Source: Erythrobacter sp. F6033
GTDB lineage: Bacteria; Pseudomonadota; Alphaproteobacteria; Sphingomonadales; Sphingomonadaceae
Assembly: GCF_023016005.1 (NCBI RefSeq)
Contig: NZ_JALKAZ010000001.1
Coordinates: 1,612,001-1,676,000 of the forward strand
DNA: 64,000 bases
Direction of reading: 5' to 3'
The stretch's first letter is position 1; the number at the start of each line of letters is the position of its first letter. Shown here in pieces: positions 48,806 through 56,311 of this stretch. A model generated the notes under the pieces. The model ran no database searches and was not told the DNA's origin. It saw only the letters and a program-made list of their open reading frames with translations. Position numbers and translations under genes: made by a program.

Positions 48806-51165
48806 GGCAGGTGGATGATCGCGGTCGTGCCCACGCCTTCCTCGCTGGTGATTTCCAGCAATCCGCCATGTGCGGCGACCAATTGCCGCGCCAACGGGAT
48901 GCCGAGCCCTGTGCGCTTTTCGGTGTCGCTATCTTCCGCTGAACGTCCTCCATCGAGAGCCCGTTCAAGTTCATCCGACGCCATGCCGGCGCCGTTGTCG
49001 GAGATCACAAAACTTGTGCTCCATTCACCTTCGGGATCGGGTTTAAGGATTTCGATCAAGATATGGCCATCTGGTCCGGTCCCGCTGATCGCATTGTCGA
49101 GCAGATTGCCAACGGCACGGCCCAACTGGCGCGGATCGATATCAACCTTGCGCCCGCGCTTGCCTTTCAAATCCAGGCCGAGCTGGGCTTTGATGATCGC
49201 GGTTTCCCGCTCGCGTACCAGCTTGGTCAGGAAGGCCAAAAGATCGGTCTCTTCCTTGGTGATCGGTAATAGGCCAGCTTCGCTTTGCGACAGGTCCAGC
49301 ACGTTTTCGACCTGCTCGGTCAAACGCGCCACCGCCGTTAGGATTGAATCGATATATTCGCTCGCGCCTTCATCGATCTCACCTGCGGCGCCGCTCTTGA
49401 GCAGTTCAGCATAGCCACCAATCGTGGTGAGCGGCGTGCGGAATTCGTATGACATATTGGCGAGGAAGCGCGCCTTGACTGCATCTGCCTCTTCAAGAGC
49501 AACCGCGCGCTCACGCAGCGCCTGTTCGGCCTTTTGCGAATCCGTAATGTCGAGAACAGTCAGCAAGCCGTTGCCATCTGGCAGCGGAACACCAGCGAAC
49601 CGAAGCGTTCGCCCATCAGAAAGCTGCGCCCGCCCCTCTTTTTCCATTCGATCAAGCGTGGCAGCACGAACAACCGCTCCGATCCGTTTCGCTTCGGTGG
49701 GCTTGGTAAGATTCTTGCCGATCGCTTCCAACAACGCATCGGCACTTGGGTGCGTATCGAGGAATTCGCTCGACAGCCCCCATGTGCCAGCAAAAGAACG
49801 GTTCCAGAGTTGAACCGACCCATCAGGCGCAAAGATCGCCAGCGCTTCAAACAGACTATCGAGCGTCGCCGTTCGTGTGCGCAAAAGAGTGTCGCGCGTG
49901 GCGGAAAGTGCGAGACTTTCCGTTTGGTCCTCTGCAACGAGCACAATCCCACCATCGGGCATTGGCTGCGCCACAATGCGCAAATGAACACCGCCTGCGA
50001 GAGGCCATGCCTCTTCCTGCATTTCGGTGGAGTCGAACCAAGCGGCATGCTCGCTGCGCCACTCGGGGAAATCGCGCACTTCCGGTGTCAGCCCCTTTTC
50101 GCGGGCTTCCGACAGAAACCGCTCAAACGGCAAACTGTCCCGCACCGCGCCGTCAGGCAACTCAAATAGGCGGCGGAATGGCTGATTGGCGAAGGTAAGC
50201 TCTTCGGCATCACTGAATTGCGCAACGCCGACGGAAAGCTGATCGAGCATCTCGCGCTGCGCCTCGCGAAATGCCTTGAATTCGCGCAAAACCTGCTGCT
50301 GTTCCTCGATATCAATCGCGTATCCGGTCACGCCTTCCTTACCGAGCGGCTGATTGCTCACCCGTAATGTGCGTCGTTCACCGTGCAGGGTGGCTGTAGT
50401 AGTCCGCTCTTCAGGCTCCTGCTTTTCAAGCACCGCGCGAGCTTTTTGCGCTGGACTTTGGCCGTCTTCCGGCTCCAGCAATTCGATCTGGCCTTCGATA
50501 ACTGCCGCTGCGCTTTCTGCATCGACCGCATCGACATAAGCTTGATTTACAAGCTGCAATTTCAAGTCACGCCCGCGAAACCACATCGGCACCGGAGCAG
50601 CCTCAATCAGACCAACCAACGCAGCGAAATCGCTTTCTGCCTGAGAGGCCGCCTTACGCATTCGCGACAATTCATCTTGGCTCTCAGTAAAGTCGAACAC
50701 CCAAACCAGTGCCGCGCCACCCGGCGAAACCTGAGGATCGGCAAGCGCCCCTTGCAATGCCAGACTGCGTCCCGAACCCGGCGGCGTAATCGCGATTTGA
50801 AATGGCGCTGCGCTCTTCTGGGTTAGGCGAACACTCTCTGACAGCGATTTCACCTGAGACTCGGACAGCCCCTGTTTGCCCGCATCGTCATCTTCTGGCG
50901 CCAATTCACTGAGATAGTTGGGCATCGCATCCAGACCGAGCCAGCGCGCAAGACGCTCTGGCGCTTCGATCCGGCCATCCACCCTCACCAACATCGGAAT
51001 GGCGGGCGCCATATCGAGCATACGCTGCATTCTTTTCAGCGATGTCTGAAGAGCTTTGGTGCGCCGTGTCTTCGCACTTGCGCGGACCATCATGATCGCC
51101 GCGCCCGCAGTCCAGGCGGCGAGCACCAGTCCGATGATGGCAAGAGCGAGCGGCGAAAGTTCCAT
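48802..51165 (-). CDS. divL: DivL-like PAS sensor kinase homologue with tyrosine in the phosphorylation site
   Basis: 787 residues. One N-terminal membrane helix (8-28), then about four PAS-type segments (about 50-160, 180-290, 300-415, 430-545). The HisKA helix at 566-625 is followed by a HATPase domain with N-box GRAVGNLLDNA (682-692), DNGAGM (723-728) and TGLGIPLAR (752-760). The phosphoacceptor motif reads ANMSYEFRTPLT: Tyr573 replaces the histidine of ordinary kinases, codon TAC at 49449-49447. This is the hallmark of Caulobacter DivL, whose Tyr stands in the same place and which controls CckA and thus CtrA. A true tyrosine kinase activity is not shown by sequence. It heads a six-gene overlapped operon. 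Confidence 0.85.
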   Translation of the reverse strand: MELSPLALAIIGLVLAAWTAGAAIMMVRASAKTRRTKALQTSLKRMQRMLDMAPAIPMLVRVDGRIEAPERLARWLGLDAMPNYLSELAPEDDDAGKQGLSESQVKSLSESVRLTQKSAAPFQIAITPPGSGRSLALQGALADPQVSPGGAALVWVFDFTESQDELSRMRKAASQAESDFAALVGLIEAAPVPMWFRGRDLKLQLVNQAYVDAVDAESAAAVIEGQIELLEPEDGQSPAQKARAVLEKQEPEERTTTATLHGERRTLRVSNQPLGKEGVTGYAIDIEEQQQVLREFKAFREAQREMLDQLSVGVAQFSDAEELTFANQPFRRLFELPDGAVRDSLPFERFLSEAREKGLTPEVRDFPEWRSEHAAWFDSTEMQEEAWPLAGGVHLRIVAQPMPDGGIVLVAEDQTESLALSATRDTLLRTRTATLDSLFEALAIFAPDGSVQLWNRSFAGTWGLSSEFLDTHPSADALLEAIGKNLTKPTEAKRIGAVVRAATLDRMEKEGRAQLSDGRTLRFAGVPLPDGNGLLTVLDITDSQKAEQALRERAVALEEADAVKARFLANMSYEFRTPLTTIGGYAELLKSGAAGEIDEGASEYIDSILTAVARLTEQVENVLDLSQSEAGLLPITKEETDLLAFLTKLVRERETAIIKAQLGLDLKGKRGRKVDIDPRQLGRAVGNLLDNAISGTGPDGHILIEILKPDPEGEWSTSFVISDNGAGMASDELERALDGGRSAEDSDTEKRTGLGIPLARQLVAAHGGLLEITSEEGVGTTAIIHLP

Positions 51166-51212
51166 AGATTGCAGCTATGCCGCCGAAGGCGCGGATGCAA
51201 CTATCCTCACAA

Positions 51213-51251
51213 GGAAAAGCCCCCGCAAATTCGATGATTTGCGCGGGGCTT
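51213..51251 (-). terminator. Intrinsic terminator of ahcY
   Basis: On the minus strand AAGCCCC..GCAAAT pairs with ATTTGC..GGGGCTT around a 6-base loop, with a small internal bulge, then a TTTTCC tract. It lies 45 bp past the ahcY stop and 48 bp before the divL start, so divL should have its own promoter in the short remaining gap. Confidence 0.8.
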
Positions 51252-51295
51252 CCCTGTATTGTCGATAAACCGAGCTTTCGCTCAGGAAAAATCGC

Positions 51296-52714
51296 TTAGT
51301 AGCGGTAGTGATCCGGCTTGAACGGACCAGCCGCAGGCACACCGATATAATCGGCCTGTTTCTGACTGAGCTGTGTCAGCTGAACGCCAAGCTTTTCGAG
51401 ATGCAGCGCCGCCACTTTCTCATCGAGATGCTTTGGCAGGACGTAAACGTCATTCTCGTACTCATCAGATTTGGTGAAGAGTTCGATCTGAGCCAGCGTC
51501 TGGTTGGTAAAGCTGGCGGACATGACGAAGCTGGGATGGCCGGTGGCGCAGCCGAGGTTCACCAAACGACCCTTGGCAAGGATCAGCAGCGATTTGCCCT
51601 CTGGGAAGGTGACCATATCGGTGCCTTCCTTGATCTCTTTCCAGTCGTAATTGTCGAGCGCAGAGATCTGAATTTCGCTGTCGAAGTGACCGATATTGCA
51701 CACGATCGCCATGTTTTTCATGTTCTTCATGTGCTCGCCGGTGATCACGTCTTCGTTACCGGTCGCGGTCACGAAAATGTCAGCACGCTTGGTGGCTTCA
51801 TCCATAGAGACGACTTCAAAGCCGTCCATCGCCGCTTGCAGAGCGCAGATCGGATCGATTTCGGTGACCATGACGCGGGCACCGCCATCGCGAAGCGAAG
51901 CAGCAGAGCCTTTGCCAACATCACCGTATCCGGCAACACAAGCGACCTTACCGGCCAGCATCACATCGGTTGCGCGGCGGATCGCGTCGACCAGCGATTC
52001 CTTACAACCATACAGGTTGTCGAACTTCGACTTGGTCACACTGTCGTTTACGTTGATCGCCGGGAAAGGCAGCTTGCCCTGCTTGGCGATCTGGTAAAGG
52101 CGCATAACGCCCGTCGTGGTTTCTTCCGAAACGCCTTTAATATTCTGAACAGTCTTGGTCAGATAACCGGGCTTCTCAGAGACATAGGCTTTCAGAGCCT
52201 TTTGCATCTCGATTTCTTCGGCGTTCTGCGGAGCGGGCATTTCTTCGCCAGCTTCGATGCGCGCGCCCCAAAGCGCAAACATCGTCGCATCGCCGCCATC
52301 GTCGAGTATGATGTTGGTGGTCAGATCAGGATCGGCATCGGTCGACCAGTCGAAAATGCGGCCAACATACTTCCAGTAATCCGCCAGTGTTTCGCCTTTA
52401 ACTGCGAATACCGGAATGCCCTGATCCGCGATAGCGGCAGCGGCGTGATCCTGTGTCGAGAAAATGTTGCAGGTTGCCCAGCGAACTTCCGCGCCAAGGG
52501 CTGTCAGCGTTTCGATCAGAACAGCGGTCTGGATCGTCATGTGCAGCGAGCCGGTGATGCGCGCGCCTTTAAGCGGCTGCGCTGCGCCATATTCTTCGCG
52601 CAGAGCCATCAGGCCCGGCATTTCGGTTTCGGCAATTGCAATCTCGTCGCGACCATATTGTGCGAGCGCGATGTCTTTGATGATATATTCGTGCGTATGT
52701 GCGGCGGTCGCCAT
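51296..52714 (-). CDS. ahcY: Adenosylhomocysteinase
   Basis: 472 residues. It splits S-adenosylhomocysteine into adenosine and homocysteine, using bound NAD. The NAD loop [13 protein letters not shown] and the C-terminal [16 protein letters not shown] with PDHYRY end are as in the family. The start at 52714 ([10 protein letters not shown]) is preferred because GGAG precedes it at the right distance, against an ATG four codons earlier. A palindromic operator and promoter lie just upstream. Confidence 0.98.
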   Translation of the reverse strand: MATAAHTHEYIIKDIALAQYGRDEIAIAETEMPGLMALREEYGAAQPLKGARITGSLHMTIQTAVLIETLTALGAEVRWATCNIFSTQDHAAAAIADQGIPVFAVKGETLADYWKYVGRIFDWSTDADPDLTTNIILDDGGDATMFALWGARIEAGEEMPAPQNAEEIEMQKALKAYVSEKPGYLTKTVQNIKGVSEETTTGVMRLYQIAKQGKLPFPAINVNDSVTKSKFDNLYGCKESLVDAIRRATDVMLAGKVACVAGYGDVGKGSAASLRDGGARVMVTEIDPICALQAAMDGFEVVSMDEATKRADIFVTATGNEDVITGEHMKNMKNMAIVCNIGHFDSEIQISALDNYDWKEIKEGTDMVTFPEGKSLLILAKGRLVNLGCATGHPSFVMSASFTNQTLAQIELFTKSDEYENDVYVLPKHLDEKVAALHLEKLGVQLTQLSQKQADYIGVPAAGPFKPDHYRY

Positions 52715-52748
52715 TCTAGTCTCCATCGGGGGTAATTTGCGTTACCGC

Positions 52749-52777
52749 GCCCTAGCGATCTAGCCGCAGACAATCAA
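52749..52777 (-). promoter_or_regulatory. Candidate promoter of ahcY
   Basis: On the minus strand TTGATT (52777-52772) and TAGGGC (52754-52749) stand 17 bp apart, 35 bp before the chosen start codon. The -35 box touches the palindromic operator directly. Confidence 0.4.
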
Positions 52778-52797
52778 ATATAAAGTTTTCTTTATAT
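52778..52797. promoter_or_regulatory. Perfect inverted repeat before ahcY, likely operator (SahR/SamR type)
   Basis: ATATAAAG-TTTT-CTTTATAT is a perfect 8-bp inverted repeat in the 96-bp gap before ahcY, adjoining the candidate -35 box. ArsR-family regulators SahR and SamR are known to control methyl-cycle genes in proteobacteria through A/T-rich palindromes before ahcY and metH/metK. The match to a named motif is from memory. The regulator is not in the window. Confidence 0.55.
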
Positions 52798-52810
52798 CTC
52801 TATGTCGCAC

Positions 52811-53449
52811 TTATCCGCGAAGCCATATTGGTACTTTCGACGATGGAATGTCTTTGACTGTTGCACCGTCCGCTCCCTGCGGAGTGGGCGCTGTCAAAAC
52901 TTGCTGTTCGTATGTCAGCTTTGCATCCACTGCCTCGCCAACGCCACCGGCTTTAGTGGGAGCCTGAGCCAACTCCTCGCTGGCTTTACTTTCAAGCAAT
53001 GTGTTGGCTATCACCGAAAGCCGCGCGCGATCCTGAGTCCGAGCGAGTTCGGAGGTGGCGCTCTTCAAATCAGAACAGTCCAGCGTCGGGTGGCCATCAC
53101 CATAACGATTGGCGATCGTTACTCCGATGCGATCAAGCGTACGCTTGGGCCCTTTTGATCCGTAAGTGGCGACCATATTCCTGCTGAGGTGTTTATGCGC
53201 ATCGGCAAGGTTCTGCTGATGTGTGCGGGCGAACAAGTCATATTCCCCCCGGAAATCATGAGCGCCCGTGCGGCAGCGGAGCGAAGTCACCATCAGCATG
53301 ATGTTGAGGCTTCGTATGTTCTCCGCATTGGCTGCTATCGGACTGATATAGCTTTGATCGGCCTCTTGTGCGTTTAGCGCGCTGGCTGTGCTCGCCGCAG
53401 TCAGGGCGAAGGCCGCCCCCCATGCTCCAATTGTTCCGCCAACAGACAT
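52811..53449 (-). CDS. Exported protein of unknown function
   Basis: 212 residues. A signal peptide (to about residue 27, ASALNAQ) is followed by a helical domain with two cysteines (MLMVTSLRCRTG and LDCSDL) and a Pro/Gly-rich tail. No family is recognised. The start has GGAGA 7 bp upstream. It lies upstream of ahcY on the same strand, and the operator lies between the two. Confidence 0.65.
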   Translation of the reverse strand: MSVGGTIGAWGAAFALTAASTASALNAQEADQSYISPIAANAENIRSLNIMLMVTSLRCRTGAHDFRGEYDLFARTHQQNLADAHKHLSRNMVATYGSKGPKRTLDRIGVTIANRYGDGHPTLDCSDLKSATSELARTQDRARLSVIANTLLESKASEELAQAPTKAGGVGEAVDAKLTYEQQVLTAPTPQGADGATVKDIPSSKVPIWLRG

Positions 53450-53677
53450 CTTGTTCTCCCCTTTGCCGCGATCCCCATCGCGTGCATCAGAGGTATGCCA
53501 AAGGTGTTTACCTGATCTTCAAAGCTCTCGGTAAAGGCTTCTTAACCCAAACTTTGCCGAGCATCCGTTCGCTTTAGCATTGCCGCTCAGAGGCAAGCAC
53601 CTATATCTGCGTTCGAAGCGTTGGGACATTTTCGATACCCCGTATCCAGCGCAGCTCACACAATGATGGAGGATGCG

Positions 53678-54157
53678 ATGACAATTTCGGTAGGTGACAA
53701 ACTTCCCGAGGCAACACTGGTCAAAGCCACAGCCGAAGGTCCGCAGCAGGTTCAGGCAAGCGAGTATTTCGCGGGCAAGAAAGTTGCTCTGTTTTCAGTG
53801 CCTGGTGCTTTCACACCGACTTGTTCGGCAAAGCACCTTCCCGGCTTCGTTGAGAAAGCCGAAGACCTGAAAGCCAAGGGCGTCGATGAAATCGTCGGCA
53901 CTGCGGTCAACGATGCATTTGTAATGGGTGCATGGAATCAGGCGGCGGGCAGCGACGACATCACTATGCTCGCAGATGGCAATGCCGACTTCGCCGAAGC
54001 GGTCGGCCTGACAATGGACGGCAGCGGTTTCGGCATGGGCAAGCGCGGTCAGCGTTTTTCGATGGTGATCAATGACGGCGTCGTTGAACAGCTGAACGTC
54101 GAAGAGCCAGGCGACTTCAAAGTCTCCAGCGCAGAGCATATGCTCGGTCAGCTCTAG
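53678..54157 (+). CDS. Peroxiredoxin (Prx5-type)
   Basis: 159 residues. The peroxidatic cysteine is Cys49 in PGAFTPTC, and Thr46 and the conserved Arg/Trp region complete the site. It reduces peroxides in the cytoplasm. GGAGGATGCG before the ATG supports the start. The shared terminator with folE follows. Confidence 0.95.
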   Translation: MTISVGDKLPEATLVKATAEGPQQVQASEYFAGKKVALFSVPGAFTPTCSAKHLPGFVEKAEDLKAKGVDEIVGTAVNDAFVMGAWNQAAGSDDITMLADGNADFAEAVGLTMDGSGFGMGKRGQRFSMVINDGVVEQLNVEEPGDFKVSSAEHMLGQL

Positions 54158-54178
54158 AGCTTTCCATATTGCAGATAC

Positions 54179-54210
54179 AAAAAGGGTGCCTCGATTGAGG
54201 CGCCCTTTTT
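54179..54210. terminator. Bidirectional intrinsic terminator between peroxiredoxin and folE
   Basis: AAAAGGGTGCCTC pairs with GAGGCGCCCTTTT around GATT, with one wobble. T-rich ends occur on both strands, so it can end both convergent genes. Confidence 0.88.
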
Positions 54211-54229
54211 ACTGTGACCCTCGAAGGGC

Positions 54230-54853
54230 TCAGAAGCCCATCAGGCTCATCACTTCCTTACGGCTGCGATGATCTTCGAGGAAACAGCCCATCATGCGGC
54301 TGGTCAGCATCTCGACCTCGTGCACTTTAACGCCGCGGCCCGTCATACAGCCGTGCTCTGCCTGAATCACAACGGCGACACCGCGCGGCTCCAGATTGTC
54401 CCAGATGCATTCGGCGACCTCTGCAGTGAGGCGCTCTTGAACCTGCAAGCGGTTGGCGAAGCCATGCAGCACACGCGCGAGCTTTGAAATGCCGGTGATC
54501 TTCTTGTCAGGCAGATAGGCGATGTGCGCTTTGCCCTTGATCGGCGCCATGTGGTGCTCGCAATGCGAGTGGAACGGGATGTCTTTCAGAAGGACAATCT
54601 CGTCATATCCGCCGACTTCTTCAAAGATTCGCGACAAATGCATCGCGGGATCTTCTTGATTGCCAGCACAATATTCCAGCCAAGCCCGACCAACACGCTT
54701 GGGCGTATCCAGCAAGCCTTCGCGGGTGGGATCGTCCCCCGCCCACTTAATTAGGGTTCGCACTGCTTCTTGTACGTCTTCAGGAACGTCGGGCTTGCTC
54801 AAAGGATTCTCCGGGTCAAATTCATCGTGATCATGCACGTTCATGTAGTTCAT
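54230..54853 (-). CDS. folE: GTP cyclohydrolase I
   Basis: 207 residues. It opens GTP to dihydroneopterin triphosphate, the first step of folate synthesis. The zinc and catalytic core PFHSHCEHHMAPIKGKAHIAY is intact, as are the GISKLAR and HGCMTGRG runs. The start at 54853 has a GAAAG-like ribosome site. An ATG seven codons earlier is possible. Confidence 0.97.
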   Translation of the reverse strand: MNYMNVHDHDEFDPENPLSKPDVPEDVQEAVRTLIKWAGDDPTREGLLDTPKRVGRAWLEYCAGNQEDPAMHLSRIFEEVGGYDEIVLLKDIPFHSHCEHHMAPIKGKAHIAYLPDKKITGISKLARVLHGFANRLQVQERLTAEVAECIWDNLEPRGVAVVIQAEHGCMTGRGVKVHEVEMLTSRMMGCFLEDHRSRKEVMSLMGF

Positions 54854-55044
54854 GGCTAACGTCTTTCTACGCAAAGAAGCAGACCGGGTGCACGGCCTTC
54901 CTCATATTCAAGATGATCCCACTGAAGAAAATCGCCGTGCGTACAAAGGGTTCCCTGCAAAATTTGCAGTCTGAACTGGCCGGGCCACATCGAACTGCAG
55001 GTATGATCACGCGGTTTGCCGTGAAAGAAGCCATTACCCCCAAC

Positions 55045-55072
55045 AAAAAAGCCCACCCCGCTAGGGATGGGC
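55045..55072 (-). terminator. Intrinsic terminator after tRNA-Arg
   Basis: On the minus strand GCCCA-CCC pairs across a 4-base loop (one mismatch) followed by TTTTTTG. It starts 6 bp past the tRNA end and suits its transcription. Confidence 0.75.
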
Positions 55073-55077
55073 TTTCT

Positions 55078-55154
55078 TGGCGCGCCAGGAAGGATTCGAA
55101 CCTCCGGCCGCCTGATTCGTAGTCAGGTACTCTATCCAGCTGAGCTACTGGCGC
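55078..55154 (-). tRNA. tRNA-Arg (anticodon ACG)
   Basis: Read leftward, 77 nt begin GCGCCAGTAGCTCAGCTGGA. The anticodon stem CCTGA/TCAGG holds loop CTACGAA (anticodon ACG), the T-arm has GTTCGAATC, and acceptor GCGCCAG pairs CTGGCGC with discriminator G and encoded CCA. Confidence 0.97.
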
Positions 55155-55166
55155 GCGAGAAGTGGG

Positions 55167-55195
55167 CACATACGGGTGGTTGATCAGCTTGGCAA
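55167..55195 (-). promoter_or_regulatory. Candidate sigma-70 promoter of tRNA-Arg
   Basis: On the minus strand TTGCCA (55195-55190) and TATGTG (55172-55167) lie 17 bp apart, 13 bp before the tRNA 5' end. Confidence 0.45.
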
Positions 55196-55224
55196 CCTCT
55201 GTTTGCGGCCAAACTCAGGAATAT

Positions 55225-55635
55225 TCAGCTTTCTCCGAAAAGACCCGCTGCGAGAGCGCAATCGAGCGGCGGCTTTTTAAGCTGCCGGATGCTTTCAGGC
55301 GTATGCCAAGCAATTTCGCCGCCTTCCAATGCTGCCGGAATTCCATCCCATCGCGCGATTCTGTAAAGTAGGATGACAATCGGTATTCCATCCTCACTCA
55401 CTGCGCCTTCAGCGAAACCTGCGGGTTCACAATCGATGGCATTTACAGAAATGCCCAGTTCCTCATGAAGTTCGCGAATCAAAGATTCTGTTGGCTTTTC
55501 ATGGTGTTCCACTTTCCCACCAGGGAATTCCCATAGCCCTCCATGATGCTTTTCAGCAGGCCTTTTGTGCATCAGCCATGTGCCATCGCGCCCCTTAAGA
55601 GCGCCTGCAACTACGGGAAGCCACGTGCCTGTCAT
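55225..55635 (-). CDS. mutT: NUDIX nucleoside-triphosphate pyrophosphohydrolase, MutT-type
   Basis: 136 residues. The complete NUDIX box runs from Gly40 (GKVEHHE) through RELHEELGI at 54-62. MutT removes 8-oxo-dGTP from the nucleotide pool. The pattern KRPAEKHHGGLWEFPGGK is typical of MutT. It is divergent from the Flp pilin gene. Confidence 0.88.
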   Translation of the reverse strand: MTGTWLPVVAGALKGRDGTWLMHKRPAEKHHGGLWEFPGGKVEHHEKPTESLIRELHEELGISVNAIDCEPAGFAEGAVSEDGIPIVILLYRIARWDGIPAALEGGEIAWHTPESIRQLKKPPLDCALAAGLFGES

Positions 55636-55731
55636 GTCGGATTTCTTTCCATTTTGTCGCTCCGCATCAACCTTTTCTTAATGGTCGGCGGCGATACCGG
55701 CCTTCGTCAGGAACGTATTGACAGGTGAAGC

Positions 55732-55914
55732 ATGAAGTTAGCGACATTTTTCAAGAGTATTGGTTCGGATCAGTCCGGCGCCACTGCTGTTGAATACGGC
55801 CTGATTGTTAGTTTGATCGTGATTGCAATGGTTGGTGCTCTCCAAGGTGTAGCCGAAGAGAACAGCAACGTTTGGAGCCGCGTCCAGACTGCACAAGAGG
55901 AAGCGAGCAACTGA
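55732..55914 (+). CDS. Flp-family type IVb pilin
   Basis: 60 residues. The Flp signature GATAVEYGLI follows the processing glycine Gly16, then one hydrophobic helix (about 20-38). After cleavage it would assemble into the tad-type pilus. AGGTGAAGC precedes the ATG. No tad/cpa assembly gene is in the window. Confidence 0.92.
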   Translation: MKLATFFKSIGSDQSGATAVEYGLIVSLIVIAMVGALQGVAEENSNVWSRVQTAQEEASN

Positions 55915-56044
55915 CCAAATTAACGCTTTTGAAAGGCTGCGAATTAGCAATTTCTCAAGAGCTGTTGCTTACAACCTCCAATGTCCGGATCGATCTTTTC
56001 GATTTGAACAACGGGTAACGAAGACCAAAACCAGGAGACTACCA

Positions 56045-56209
56045 ATGAAATTCTTCAACAAACTTGCACGTGACGAGCAGGGCGCAACCGCAATTGAGTA
56101 CGGCCTTATCGCTGCTCTGATCGCTGTTGCAGCTATCACCGCTATGCAGAGCCTCGGCTCGACCCTTTCGGATACTTTCTCGGAAGTACAGACCGAAATG
56201 GCTGCCTAA
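56045..56209 (+). CDS. Second Flp-family type IVb pilin
   Basis: 54 residues, read directly from the sequence. It has GATAIEYGLIAALIAVAAIT after processing Gly13, then a short C-terminal part ending EMAA. AGGAGA 9 bp before ATG is a good ribosome site. It lies 130 bp after the first pilin gene and ends with a strong terminator. Confidence 0.92.
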   Translation: MKFFNKLARDEQGATAIEYGLIAALIAVAAITAMQSLGSTLSDTFSEVQTEMAA

Positions 56210-56233
56210 GTCTAACGACTTACGGAAAAAGGA

Positions 56234-56262
56234 AGCGGCGGGGAGTTCCCCGCCGCTTTTCT
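56234..56262 (+). terminator. Intrinsic terminator after the pilin genes
   Basis: AGCGGCGGGGA pairs with TCCCCGCCGCT with almost no loop, then TTTCTTTT. It ends transcription of the pilin pair. Confidence 0.85.
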
Positions 56263-56311
56263 TTTGCGCGCTGCATATTTGAAGCGCTTCAATATCGCAC
56301 CGGCCGCAGGA

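Noticed and set aside
51308..52735. A 475-codon open frame opposite ahcY
   Set aside because: It mirrors a strongly biased gene with clear catalytic motifs. Its own translation has low family likeness and no ribosome site.
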